From assembly GCA_012932865.1 (NCBI GenBank), contig SAXG01000027.1, positions 62,001-126,000 of the forward strand: a DNA stretch of 64,000 bases, given 5' to 3'. The translations under genes were made by a program, and so were the position numbers. Below, one piece after another: positions 45,916 to 57,157 of the stretch (position 1 is the stretch's first letter; every line of letters starts with the position of its first letter). The notes under the pieces were generated by a model. The model had not been told where the DNA came from, searched no databases, and saw only the letters and a list, made by a program, of their open reading frames with translations. Origin of the DNA: Amylostereum areolatum. Taxonomy: Eukaryota > Basidiomycota > Agaricomycetes > Russulales > Stereaceae.

Positions 45916-46750
45916 ATGGTCTACTCCGAAAACATCCTCGTCGCTCCTCGCCCCATTCGCATCTCCACCTTCTCCCACTTTCACCCTTCTCAACAGCGTC
46001 CCGTCACTCTCCGCCTCACCTCCGCCCCCGCCCCCGCTCCTGCCCCCGCCCCCGTTCCCCCCGACGACGGCGACCTCGACAAGGACCACGCTGTCTCTCC
46101 CCGGCTTTCCCCTCGGTAAACCCCTCATCCTTACCCTCCCCGCCCCCCGCCCCCGTCGCTCACCCTCTCCACCCGCAGTTCCAACAACCTGCCCTCCGAA
46201 GCTCTCGAAGAGTTTCTTTCCATCCTTCGCCCCGCCTTCTTCCCGCCGCAGTCCCCCACCCTCCGCGCCCGCCGCTACCCGATGACCTCCATCCACGACC
46301 GCTCCCTCTCCCTCTCCGCCAAGACCCTCGACCGCATCGAGAACATCCCCCTCCTTCGCGACGACCCCCGCACCCCCGCTAAACTCTCCACCGGCTACCT
46401 CAGCCCCAACCTCCGCGCTACCAACCGCCTAGACGACAACGCCGACAACGACAACGACTCTCTCGCCGATCTCCTCCCCCTCCGCTTCTCCCCCTCCAGC
46501 CCCCTCGGTACGTCCTCCTCCTCCTCTTCCTTATCGTCGACCCTCCCGCTCAACCCGCCCTCTTCTCCCAGCGTCCCCCGTTTCCCGCTACCAAACCCGC
46601 AACCCCTTCCAGCGCAACGCCTCCTACGAGGTCTCCTTCAGACCCAACGCCTTCTCCCCCCAGCCCATGCGCACCGGTTCCGCCATCCCCGCCTCCCCCT
46701 CCATGGTCCCCCTTCCCCCGCCCACCCCCAGCGAGCTCGAGGTCTTCTAA
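45916..46750 (+). CDS. Small Ser/Pro-rich hypothetical protein
   Basis: Three exons with introns at 46117-46178 and 46508-46571. The protein opens MVYSENILVAPRPIRISTF and has a Pro-Ala repeat (APAPAPAPAPVPP). It continues NNLPSEALEEFLSILRPAFF, MTSIHDRSLSLSAKTLDRIE, acidic NADNDNDSLADLLPL, then SPVSRYQTRNPFQRNASYEV and SFRPNAFSPQPMRTGSAIP, ending PTPSELEVF. Low-complexity flanks around short conserved-looking motifs suggest a disordered, possibly phosphorylated regulatory protein. No family recognised; codon use resembles neighbouring genes, and both splice junctions keep the frame, supporting a real gene. Confidence 0.65.
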
Positions 46751-47813
46751 TTTAACCCCCGACCGCGACGACCACCCAAGGATAAAGCAGTCTTGTCATC
46801 TACTTGTATCTCCCTCCCATCCGTATATACCCACCCTCCTTTGTTTGTCCCCATGCTCTCATCCACTCCCTCCTTCACGTCCGCGCCAGAACCCTTATCC
46901 GTACACTGCTCGCGCACTCTACTGTGTATCATACCGCCTCTTTTTAGTCTTATTCCCCTCCCCCCGCCCCCGGTGCTCGCCACTCCCCCTTCCAGGCTTC
47001 GAGCATTCCCCCCCCCGCGGTCTATCCTTATCTACCTATCTCGCCCGTCCACGTCGCATCGCACTCTATCGCAAACGACCCCGTTTCCCATATATATATC
47101 CCTCCGCTCGCGGTCTATTCACCTGTGTTCCCCCCTTTCCTCCCTTCTCCACCTCGCCGTAGCTTCTGTCTATCACTGTATACTTACTATCTTATTGGGT
47201 CCGGCACACGTCGCGCACGCACACGCTCTTGCTTAAGCTTCTCGCCGTTATATCTCTTTTCCTCTTCCTCTCCTCTTCCTCTTCCTCTTCGCACCCATCC
47301 ATCCGCCTGGTTTTGTATGTACGGACATAACAAGGTTTCCTTTCTTTGACCTTCTCCTCCCTGCCATCCCGAAGCTCAGGCTTATGGACACACCGACCGC
47401 ATACCCCAAAGGAGTCGTCACCTCGACCCTGCGCCACCCGAGTGTGACCCGACTCATAAGTACTTCAAGTCGAGGGTTCTCGCTCGCATCGGACCGCATC
47501 GCAAAGGTGCAACGTTCAGGGGTCAAGTAGATAAAGTTCGTAGGGTAACTCTATCTCTATCAAGCATGCATAGCCAGTTTCCAGCAGCGCGTTTACATAA
47601 ATATAAAAAAGATGCAGCAAGCCGCAGGGGACGCGCCGAAAGGGAAGGCCAACGGTGACCGGGGTGAGTATCCCTTCTGCGGTGGGCAGCTGACTGGGAG
47701 TTAGAGTAGATCAGAAGTCAAACCATCATCATGTCCGTGTCCGCACAGGTCCGCACCCCGAGCCCAATCCCAATCCCAATCTCTATCCTCCCCCAAGTCC
47801 GGAACCCGACCTC
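46751..47813. other. Convergent intergenic region with pyrimidine-rich tracts
   Basis: About 1060 bases between convergent genes. Long C/T-rich runs (for example CTCTTCCTC repeats near 47260-47295). All long frames are low-complexity Ser/Pro/Leu shadows. Probably long 3' UTRs; nothing else supported. Confidence 0.45.
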
Positions 47814-50800
47814 TCACAGAGCCGCGCGGGCGGAGTCGGATACCTCGGGTTCGGCGTACAACGCGTCGAGTTCCTTCTTGTACATCTCGTACGCGGCTTT
47901 CCTGCAAAGGGTGGACGGACACACACACACAGAGTCCGATGAGCCCATCTAACCTCGGATTCGGACAGGGAAGGAAACACCCCAGGGGGTGGGGTGGGAT
48001 AAGGACGCACCGTTTGATCTTCATCGTCGGCGTCAGGGTGTCGTTCTCGACCGTGAACGGCGACATCGACAGATGGATCTTCTTCACGAGCTCGAACCTA
48101 ATTTTTTCCACACGGAATCACGGGGGGGGGAGTAAGGGCAAAGGGGAAGGGCGGGGGGAGCAAGTACGTCAGAACCCCAGTCTAATTGCGCGCACGAGGG
48201 AGCGCGAAAGGCCCAAAAGACGCACCCTTTGAGCGTCTTCTTGCCCTCCGCCGTGAGCAGCGCCAGCACCGCCTGCACGACCTTCGGCTCCTGCGCAAGG
48301 GCCTGCAACTTCAACAGGTCGTCCTCGCGCACGCGCGCGCCCGTCACGCGCTCGACGAGCGCCGCGAGCTGGACGGGGTCCGGCACGACCACGGCGACGA
48401 TGTACGCGTGCAGCGGGTCGCCGTGCACGAAGATCTGCGCGATGAGCGGCGAGGTCATGTACAGGTTCTCGATCTTCTCCAGCGCGACGTATTCGCCCTG
48501 GGAGAGCTTCATGATGTTCTGTGACGATGGGGAAAAAAAAATCAAGGGCCGTCAGAAGGGTTGGTCTCTATTGCGAGAGCGTATAGGGGCTCGTCCCCGC
48601 ACCTTGACACGGTCGATGATCTTGACCCGTCCGCATGCGTCGATCTCACCGACGTCGCCCGTGTGCAGCCAGCCCTCCTCATCGATCGTCTCACGCGTGT
48701 TCTTCTCGTCTGGAACAAAGAAGCGTTAGGGGTTTGCGTGCACGTCGGACCGTGCGCTGGGGGGGGAGGACGCACCTTTGTAGTATCCGGAGAAGCACAC
48801 GGCGCCCCGACAGCAGATCTCGCCGCGCGGGTTCGGGCGGTCCTCGGCCGTGTATTTCATGGCGGGGACGTCGATGAGCTTGAGCTCGATAGCGGGGTGA
48901 GGGGGGCCCACCGTCCCTGCGGACGTCGGGTCGTCCACCATGAGCCGGCAGCAGACGGCGGCGTTTTCGGTCATGCCGTACCTAGATGAACCGAGCTCAC
49001 GCCATGGTCGCGCTTCGAAGAATAGCGTGGAACTCACCCTGAGGAGAGGCAGCGTCAGTTCACGTTATTCGACCGCGGAAATGGGCGAAAATGGACTCGC
49101 CTTCCCAGACCGTGCACGAGAACGCGACCCGGAGGAAGTCCAGGACGTCCGGGTTGACGGGTGCGGACCCACAAGCGATGAGCTTGATGTTTCCACCCAG
49201 AACGGCTTGGATCTTGCGAGACGGGTTAGCCTGTGCCTCGCGCTCGCACGCAAAAAGACGCAAAAGCCCATTCATACCTTGCGGAACACGAGCCTGTCCC
49301 AGAAGGGATGGGTGACGACAGCGTCTTGGTGAAGACGCTCGACTTTCGTCTTGACCGCGCGCCGGAAGATGTTCCCTCTCAGCCCGGGGACGTCCCCCGC
49401 CGCCATGGCCGACTGGTAAATCCTGTTCAGCACGCGAGGGACGGAGGGGAAGAAGTTCGGCTTGAGGATCTGGCAGTCCTCGATCAGGCGGAGGGGGTCG
49501 CCTGTGAAATACCCGATGGAACCGCCCAAGGTGACAACGGCGACCGAGGTGGTGCGCTGTGAGAACGGTCAGTTTGAGAGGATGTGAAGGGTGGACATGA
49601 ATGTGTCACCTCATAAATGTGAGCCAGAGGGAGGTACGACATGAGACGCGGTTGGTTCGTCCGGTCGAGGGTGAACCCGTACAGGTGGGACTGGATGCCC
49701 ATCGCGATTTGGGAGTGCGTGAGGATGACACCTTGTTTAGAGTGAATTCAGAGGGTAGCGTCACCAACGTTTCGTGATTGCTCACCCTTGGGAACGCCCG
49801 TGGTACCCTAACAAAGATGGATTGAGGACGAGAATGAATGACTGCAGAGCGAGGACGTACGGATGTATAGCATATGGTCGCGATCTGGTCCACGGCTGCC
49901 GGAATAACAGCAACAGGATGCGCGCGGCCAAACTCCTCGACTGCAAACTCGGACATGAGAAGGGTCGAGCAAGGCCTTACAGAGTCACACACGCACCCTC
50001 GCGGAGCTCCTTGATCAAAACATTGTTCGCGGCCCCCCACATGTCGAGCACCCGTTTCATGTCCGGGTCCAAGTCGTCCAGCGAGACGATCATTTTCACA
50101 TGCGGCGTCCTCGGGGCCAGCTTGATGAGCTCGGCGAGGTGAGGCGCGTTGGCGAAGATGACGGTCAAATGCGAATGGTTGATACTGGCGGAATTCGGTC
50201 AGTTCGGCGACGGCGGCTGGACGACACTGGGGGTCTTACATATATTCTGTGAACGATAGCCAGAAAGTCAGGGGTTGCGCATAAAACTCAGGAGATTGGG
50301 GGGGGGGGGGGGGGGGGGGGGCACGCACCGACGGACTCCTTGCCCAATGTATCATACAAACTTACGCAGACCTTTTGGTACGACACGACCGCCCAGTCGA
50401 CGATCGCCCATTCTATCGCGCGGTCAGATGACGCACGTCGCCCTATTCAACAGGGTACGCACCCGGTCGGTTCGGGCTCCAGATGCCCACCGTCTCCAGC
50501 TCTCCACCACCGAGCGTGCCGTCCTTGAACCACGTTTGCAGCGCGCTGCCGACATTCCGTCTTCTCTCGTCTATCTGACCGTAAGTCTCCCAGACGTAGT
50601 GATCGGCGAAAGCAAGGGGCTTCTTCGATACTAGGGGACGGTGGCCGAGACAGGGGGAGTCCTTCGAAAGGGCGAGACCGATGTCGAACGCTTGGGTGAG
50701 CGTCGTCAGCGCGTGGGGCGTGTTGACGTCGATGAGGCCAAAGGTAGCTGCAGCCGGGGAGAGGTCAGAAGCCAGGTACGATGCGCACATGGGATGAACT

Positions 50801-50982
50801 TAAACTGACAATTGCGATAGTGGGCTGTGTATCCGGGAGAGGGCGGTTAGCAGAAGGTTTGTATGGCAGACGAGCAACTCGCCCGTTTGACCCGGTCGCT
50901 TTGTTCCCGGAACTTCCACGGACTGTTTCTCGTAGTTGACGGGAGCAGGAAAAGGGACGACCTTGTCGAGCGCGTTGGCCAT
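47814..50982 (-). CDS. Long-chain fatty-acid CoA ligase (acyl-CoA synthetase)
   Basis: ATP-dependent activation of long-chain fatty acids to acyl-CoA, feeding lipid synthesis or beta-oxidation. It starts [20 protein letters not shown]. The AMP-binding motifs are [20 protein letters not shown] (P-loop), [71 protein letters not shown] and [20 protein letters not shown]. The hinge-region fatty-acyl signature is followed by [20 protein letters not shown], with the catalytic Lys near the C-terminus ([10 protein letters not shown]). It ends SDSARAAL. About ten introns; one begins GTGCGTGC and runs straight into 24 C (a G-tract at 50298-50321 on the plus strand). No transmembrane signal. Closest in arrangement to yeast Faa1/Faa4. 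Confidence 0.94.
50298..50321. repeat. Poly(G) tract of 24 bases (C-tract in an acyl-CoA synthetase intron)
   Basis: An uninterrupted run of 24 G on the plus strand, in a minus-strand intron immediately after its GTGCGTGC donor. Same arrangement as the tract at 10925-10947. Confidence 0.95.
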
Positions 50983-51457
50983 GGTGAAGAAGGTGTGAAT
51001 GTGGGGAAGGGGAAGATGGGGTGGTGGATAGGGGGCAGAGAGAGAAGCGGGGTGATTGAGGCCCTGGAGGTCTTTGAAGGAAATCGAGACCGGTTCACCG
51101 GGGGTTTGCTCGAGCGATCGCGTCGGCAACGTTGACTTTAGGCAGTGGGCAAAGTCTCCGGCTCCGACCTGCTTTCTGGCCACTTCACCCCTCGCGCTAT
51201 CACGTGTATCTTCCCCACCAGAATCAGCTGCGATGTCCTTCGTACAGCTGACCCCGCATTCCTCCCCTGTCCCAACGCATTCGCATTTGTTATAGGCGGG
51301 GTAATACGACAGGAGAGACATCAGCACAAAATTACAACTAGAGCACAGGTACGAGTACATGCGAGACATTCAGTAACCTCCGACACAGTCATACAGATTT
51401 ACAGTATTCTTCCCGTTCTTTCCTTGTCCTGATAGTAACTTATGAAACACCCTCCCT
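50983..51457. other. Intergenic region upstream of the acyl-CoA synthetase
   Basis: About 475 bases: promoter of the synthetase and 3' flank of the penta-EF-hand gene. No coding signal. Confidence 0.45.
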
Positions 51458-52607
51458 TCACGGCGCGTGCAGCACCATCTGAAAGTCGGACGCGTCAGCG
51501 GGGGCGGTGCAAGCGACAAGGCAAGACGCACCTTCATAAAGCCTTCGTAGTTCATCGTCACCCAGCCATCACGGTCCGTGTCAATCCTGACGCACGCTTT
51601 CAGCGAGAGGCATCACCCAAACCGTCAGAACGCACCGTTGGAACTCCTCCGTCAGCGTCTTCACCGCCACGCAAGCGCGAACAAACCGATCAAACGTGAT
51701 ACCTGGTGGAGGACCATACCCTGAAGATGGTCCAGCAGCTGCAAAGAATGAGTCACGGGCTGTACAGGGCAGAGCTAAAGATAGCTCACCGTATTTCTGC
51801 TCGATCATGGTCAGAAGGGTCGGGGACAGGTTGTATCCAAAGCTTCGAAGGGCTTCAGCCAGCTCGTAGCCATCGATGGAACCCGACCTATCCTTGTCGA
51901 AGTGTCTGAACACGCCTTGCCAGTCGCTGATGTACTTCCAGAGCCCCGAAAATTCTGTACGGCGGCACGATGTAGTGATCTCATCACGCGAAAACCGAAT
52001 ACAACTGACCTGCGAAGCCAATGGTTCCGCTCCGATCCGTGTCCTATAAACGTAGGCGGGCGGTGAGCGACTCTATCGTGCAGACGGAACGCGATAACGC
52101 ACAAAGATGTTCATGAGCATCTTGACCGTGTCCAGATCAAATTCTGCAAACGCCTCAGTCAGTACACATCCACGAAACCGAACGCAGCTTCGGTCTCCGA
52201 TAATACGTGGAGGGTATGGATGGGAAAGGACGGCAGGACGACGATATATGGACGGGGCGGAGATCGGAAGAGACGCCCGAATGGATGTGAAGGCGAGGAC
52301 TCACTGGACCAATTCCCTGCGCGGACGCGATCAGAGCAGAGAGCTGCACGGAGGTAGAAAGACACGGACCGTTGACGAGGGCAGCCTGAAGTTCTGTGAC
52401 GCTAATGGCGCCTGAGCGATCAACGTCGACGGCGCTGAACCACTGCCATAGTTGCGGGTCTGCACCCACGGGAGGAGCTTGAGCGTGCTGGTAGCCCCCA
52501 TACTGAGGAGAGCCGTAGCCTGGAGGGGGAGGTGCTTGTTGGTAGGAATGGCGAGAGGACGTGTTGTGGGAGTGGTGAAGACCACCGCCATAAGCGTTGT
52601 TGTACAT
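51458..52607 (-). CDS. PEF1: Penta-EF-hand calcium-binding protein (ALG-2/Pef1 family)
   Basis: Calcium-dependent adaptor of the PDCD6/ALG-2 type. The N-terminus is Gly/Pro/Tyr/Gln-rich (GYGSPQYGGYQHAQAPPVGA), as usual for the family. EF-hands: EF1 WFSAVDVDRSGAISVTELQA; EF2 NIFDTDRSGTIGFAEFSGL; EF3 HFDKDRSGSIDGYELAEAL; EF4-like GPPPGITFDRFVRACVAVKT, degenerate; EF5 RIDTDRDGWVTMNYEGFMK. D-x-D-R-S-G loops in EF1-3 carry the calcium ligands. The protein ends MVLHAP. About seven introns on the minus strand, each short. Homologues link calcium to budding polarity in yeast and to ESCRT/COPII adaptors in animals; the partner here is unknown. Confidence 0.9.
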
Positions 52608-53161
52608 GGTGGAGAGAGGCAAGGAGGGGCAGTGGCACAGACGCGCATCTACCAAAGTTATCGCCGGTGCCTGACCTGCCGGATCTCTAAACCCACGTGG
52701 ATCCTCCCCGGCCCCGGCTTTCTCCCCCGCACTTCAGTTCCGACCAAGTCCAAGTCCACCTGGAGGCTGGCACACCGTCGACTCTGTCCGCCTACCGTTG
52801 ACTCCTTGTTGAAACCATCTGGTCGTCCCGGGGATTCACTAGCACGCTCTCACCGACTTCCGTCTCCGAGCTCTTCCTATCCTTCGACTTTCCCCGCTTC
52901 GACCCCGGAACACGTCTAGCTAAGTAGTACTAGTCGCAAATCCATACACATCTCTTCGAGGCTTCCGGTATCCTTTCCGCCCCCCAAGTTCAATTCGAGT
53001 CCAAGAGGATTCCTTCCCGGCACGTACACTCGTAAGCTCGAAATAACATGTGACCCGGTCCCCGGCCACTGAGTTGTTTCGGTTTCCATCCCCTGAACAT
53101 ACTGTGCAACATACAACAGCGCCTTTCCCCGCACCCTCGTCCCCCCACAGAACCCTCGACG
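52608..53161. other. Divergent intergenic region (PEF1 / HAD)
   Basis: About 550 bases holding both promoters. No additional gene. Confidence 0.45.
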
Positions 53162-54665
53162 ATGCCCAACCCCGCGCTTAAGGCGGTCATTTTTGACGTG
53201 CGTCCGTTTCTCGTCCGTTCATCCCGCGCCTTCTCCCTTCTCACCATCGCTCACCGCCGTGTTTCGCTGTACTCTTCACGTGCAATGGACGCCGACGTTT
53301 AGATCGGTGGCGTGGTCGTGAAAAGCCCGCTTATTGCTATCGCAGCATACGAGAAGGAGCGAGGTCTCCCGCCCAATTACATCAACAATTCGATGTACGA
53401 AGCCTTTCCTCCTCCGTGGCTTTTTTCCTTCTAGAATCGTTCATACGCCGTTCCCAGCGTGCGCCGAGGCCGGCACGGAGCCTGGCAAAAGTTTGAGCGC
53501 GGCGAAATGACGCTCCTGCCTTTCTACGACGCGTTTGGACGGGAATTGTCCGACACCGCGAACGGCAACCCGTGGTATGCACAGTACTGTCAGAAGCGGG
53601 GCGTAGGTGAGATAATGACCCTTCATCGCACGGTCATGCACCGGCCGGGCTCGCGCTCACCCCGATTTCTTTCTCGGCTGGTAGAATGTCCTCCGCTCCC
53701 AACGAGCCTCAACCTTGACGGACGGGAGGTACGTACCTCTGTCTCGGTTCGACGTCAGCCAGCGATGACTGGCCGTGTTCGCGCTCCCGGTTCAATCGAC
53801 GCCACGACAGCTCTTCGGGCGCATGATGAGAGACGCGACGCTCGACGACGACGTGGTCCACGCCATTCGAACGATACGCGGTGAGCGAAGGCTTCCCCCT
53901 CCCCTTTTGCGCCCTCAAAAACTCAGCCAGAGGTAACTGCGTATCCCTATCGGCCCCCTTCGATGCTGCCCATCCTACCGGTTGTTCGGACGCAGCGGTC
54001 GGTCGGTGGCGCATCATAGCCCTCACTAACAACTACGCCAAGGCGCATTCCACGCTCATCGACTTCGATTCCGCCTTGACCGATAAGTATCCCGGACTCA
54101 CGTTGGAGTCCGAGCTCCAATTCCTCGGATGGGACGACGGCGCGGTGATGCCGTCGCTCAAGGCCCTCTTCGACGACTTTGTGGATTCGAGCGAGGTCGG
54201 AATGAGGTTCGTGCTACCGTCCCCGTGCGGACCTCCGACGAAGCGAATATGTTCCATGACGCCGCCGACAGAAAACCTGAACCCGCGTTCTATCTATTGG
54301 CCTGCGAACGTAACCACATTAAACCGAACGAGGCCGTGTTCCTCGACGATCTCGGCCTGTACGTCGACGTCTGATTTTTTCCACGCCTTCGTGCGAGCAA
54401 AGCGTAACGTTGTCCATTTGACGTGTTGCAGGAATCTCAAGGTCGCGCGCGAACTCGGCATGGAGACGATCCGTGAGTAATGCGGTGGACACCGCTGGCC
54501 GATGTGTCTATGTCTGTGTGTGTGTTTTTTTGGCTCTGACGCCACGTTCCTCACGCAGACGTCCCCATCGGCGGATCCCTCGGGGCTTTGAAACGGCTAG
54601 AAGGCGTTTTGGGAATCGAACTTACTCGGGCTTCCGAGCGTGCGGGCGCAACGTCTAAATTGTAG
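53162..54665 (+). CDS. HAD-superfamily hydrolase (ACAD10/epoxide-hydrolase-N type)
   Basis: Haloacid-dehalogenase-like phosphatase. Nine exons (53162-53197, 53303-53394, 53458-53606, 53685-53728, 53811-53880, 53996-54206, 54272-54358, 54432-54472, 54559-54665) sum to 279 codons, 278 residues. Motif I is AVIFDIGGVVV (nucleophile Asp; the second motif Asp is replaced by Gly, as in ACAD10-like members). Cap segment GAWQKFERGEMTLLPFYDAF; motif II IIALTNNYAK; motif III Lys in GMRKPEPAFYLLACE; motif IV AVFLDDLGLNLKVARELGM and TIHVPIGGSLGALKRLEGVL. A family similar to the N-terminal domains of ACAD10/11 and soluble epoxide hydrolase; substrate unknown. The spliced frame is unbroken. Confidence 0.9.
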
Positions 54666-54858
54666 AAGTGTCGTGATGTGTCAGATTGGCAAGGGCTTCT
54701 GTCGATAGGCTCTCCCTTCCGTCGCGGGGGGAATGGGACCTGCTGACGGGAAGGCCTCGTGTTTTAGGGAGCATAATGAATGATTCAATGACGATGATTA
54801 TATTTGGAGCGACGCGTCGGAAGGACGGGAAGCAAGATGGAGAATACAACAGGGACGT

Positions 54859-55275
54859 CTAGAACGGCTTGTCCGAAGCGGGCGTGGTGTCCTCGTAGTA
54901 GGTGCTGAGCTATCGCGCGAGGCAGGGACGTCACGTCGCATTTCGGGCGGATACGAAGTCGGGTCAGCTCACCACGGGGATCTTGAGCAAGAGCGTGTTC
55001 TTCACTTTCGGCGTCACGGAGAGGAACTAGCGGAGAGCAAACGCCGTTGAGCGACGGCCACGGTGCGAGAAGAGCACCTACGAAAACGGCGGCGGTGCCC
55101 ACGCCAACACCCCAGATACCGAGGCTTCCCGCCCACCTCTTCGCGCCCTGCAAACGGAGGAGAACAGGTCAACGTCGGAGAAAGGCGCATGTTGGCACCG
55201 CGTTGCACGCACGTCGAGGGTGAATGTTCCAACGCGCCGAGTGGCCGGGGTGGGGTAGAAAGCGAGGCGAGCCAT
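54859..55275 (-). CDS. QCR10: Ubiquinol-cytochrome c reductase subunit 10
   Basis: Small single-helix accessory subunit of mitochondrial complex III. Four exons (55275-55213, 55147-55082, 55026-54973, 54909-54859) sum to 234 nt, 77 residues. It reads MARLAFYPTPATRRVGTFTL then RWAGSLGIWGVGVGTAAVFF (membrane helix), VTPKVKNTLLLKIPVLSTYY and EDTTPASDKPF. The layout basic start, one glycine-rich helix with LxxWG, KxxxTLxxKIPxL, and the terminal EDxTPxxDKP matches yeast Qcr10. Introns of about 50-65 nt; the fourth exon uses an unusual upstream TAG acceptor. It converges on the HAD gene and diverges from NOP16 with about 350 bases between starts. Easily overlooked because no exon exceeds 66 nt. Confidence 0.9.
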
Positions 55276-55627
55276 GTATGAGAAAGGGATAGGCGAGGTG
55301 CAGTCGCAAACGATGCGGAAGATGAACGGAGGCCCGAGGGTGGTGACGGAGAGTGGGAGACGGCGGTTGAGCAGGACCGGGACGAATCGGCGCGCAGCGA
55401 AAACGCTCGCGGCGTTTGCCGCGGTCACTGGCGTGACGTTTTCCGCTGCAGTGCGCTTTGCCAGCGTCCCCTCAATTTAGTACGCGACATCCGCTCCGCG
55501 TCTCGACTCTTTGGCGGCCCCTTGACTCAGGACCTTTGACTTTGACGGTGCTCGGCTGCTGCATTCCTCTTTCTTTGACCAGGGCGATCCTCGGTAGCTC
55601 GTATTCTCTTCCCCAGTCGGCTCCGAC
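55276..55627. promoter_or_regulatory. Divergent promoter region QCR10 / NOP16
   Basis: About 350 bases between divergent starts, containing both 5' UTRs and presumably both promoters. No obvious TATA box. Confidence 0.4.
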
Positions 55628-56602
55628 ATGGCGAACCCCCGTCAGCGTCGAAAACAGCGCTCTTCGACCCACAAAGCGGTGCAACATTCGCGACGGGCGA
55701 AAACATTGCTAAAAAAACAGCCCCGTACGTAGCTAGTCCGCCTTCCGACGCGAGGCACCCGTCTCTGACTCGCAGACGATCATGATCAGCTATTCGGGGA
55801 CCTAAAGCCCTTCAGGAGGCCTGGGACAAGAAAAAGACGGTCCGGCAAAAGTGAGTTGCTATCACAGGAATCGAATTGTATGACCGGAGGGAGGTTGACC
55901 GGACGGGGCTGGCTGTCAGTTATGCCACGTTAGGGCTGGCGATGTCGTTCAACCCGAGGGCGGCTGGGGGTGTCGAACGCGTCGAAACAAGCCTGGAAGT
56001 TGATGGGGAGGAGGAGGAGGGGGAGATGGGGGAGCCGGATTCGGCGGCCGGTGGCTCGCAAGCTGCCAAAGGGGCAATCCCCAAGGGCTACGGACGAATT
56101 ATACGGGACGGGGAAGGGAACGTGCTATCGGTGGAGATGGGAGACGAAGAGGGATTGGGGGAGGGCGGGGAGGCGTCAGACGAAGAATGTCTGGAGGAGG
56201 AGAAGATCACAGGGATTACGCCCGCGTCGGTGGAGTGGGCGAGACTGGGCAGAAACGATCTGCAGGAGACCGCGAACGCGGTGGTACGAGGTGCGTGGAT
56301 TTGACGTTAAGCGTGCAGACGGCGATGCTGACGTTCACGGTGCTTACTCTCGCCAAATTGACAATGCGCGCCGTTCATTCGATTAGCGTTGGAGGCGGCG
56401 TCGACGTCAAAACCGGTACGGAGATTCTCGTCGAACGGGAGAGGTGGCGTATGTGCAGAGACTGGTCGAGCGGTACGGGGAGGACGTAGAGGGGATGGCG
56501 CGGGACCGGAAACTGAATCCGCTGCAACACAGTGCGGGGGTTCTGAAGCGGGCGATACGTAAGGCGGGCGGGATGGAGAAAATGGGAAAGCGGAAGGGGT
56601 GA
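55628..56602 (+). CDS. NOP16: Nucleolar protein 16 (60S ribosome biogenesis)
   Basis: Nucleolar 66S pre-ribosome component. Four exons (55628-55724, 55790-55850, 55920-56290, 56387-56602). The start MANPRQRRKQRSSTHKAVQH is diagnostic, followed by IRGPKALQEAWDKKKTVRQN and YATLGLAMSFNPRAAGG. The mid-region is acidic (EVDGEEEEGEMGE), and ASVEWARLGRNDLQETANAV precedes VRALEAASTSKPVRRFSSNG. The conserved C-terminus is EVAYVQRLVERYGEDVEGMA and RDRKLNPLQHSAGVLKRAIR, ending EKMGKRKG. Exons sum to 745 nt, one more than a multiple of three: an extra base near 56440 (between SSNG and EVAYV) breaks the frame. Without it the product is 247 residues. The extra base fits no intron, and the protein is essential in yeast. 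Confidence 0.92.
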
Positions 56603-57157
56603 GCGCTGAGTAAGGGAGAGTGTGTAGACTGACTTGGTAGCTTGGGGCGAGAATGGCGAAGAGGTTAAATTTGATGGACGGGCACGTGGGTTAGGAGTTG
56701 GACGGATGGAAGGTGTCGATTAGTTGGGACATGAACAATGGCGATCAGAAATTCCGCGGTGAACCCGATGCCATGAATTGTGGGTTGACTCGCGGATCTA
56801 AGCGCCCGTGGCCGAGCTCTCGGGGCGAGCATGACGGCGGCGGATCGAGAAGTCGCGAACGCTAAGCGCCGTCAAGCTGCTTGTTGGTGAGCGAGGACAA
56901 ACTGGGACAGGCTGCTCCCTCCCACTTCGGCACGCGGTGGACACACCTCGGCCGCGCCCGCTCAGGCTCTCGTTCGTCGCTCGCAGACTCCTTCCAGTTC
57001 CAGCTCCCCTTCCCTGCTTCTCATCATTTCTCATTTCCTCTTCAGCACTCTCTTTTCCGCCCGTTTGATACATTCTTCTTCCTTCCGTCCATTCATCCCC
57101 TTCCCTCCTCCTACAAATACCTCCCCGCCCGTCCCCCGTCCTCTCACTCACCCGCCC
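56603..57157. other. Intergenic region upstream of the Zn2Cys6 regulator
   Basis: About 550 bases; the last 250 are strongly C/T-rich, as is common for agaricomycete core promoters and 5' leaders. No gene seen. Confidence 0.45.

Noticed and set aside
46796..47236. Ser/Pro-rich plus frame downstream of the hypothetical gene
   Set aside because: Low-complexity C/T-rich 3' flank; same tract is open in several frames, as expected without stop-rich composition.
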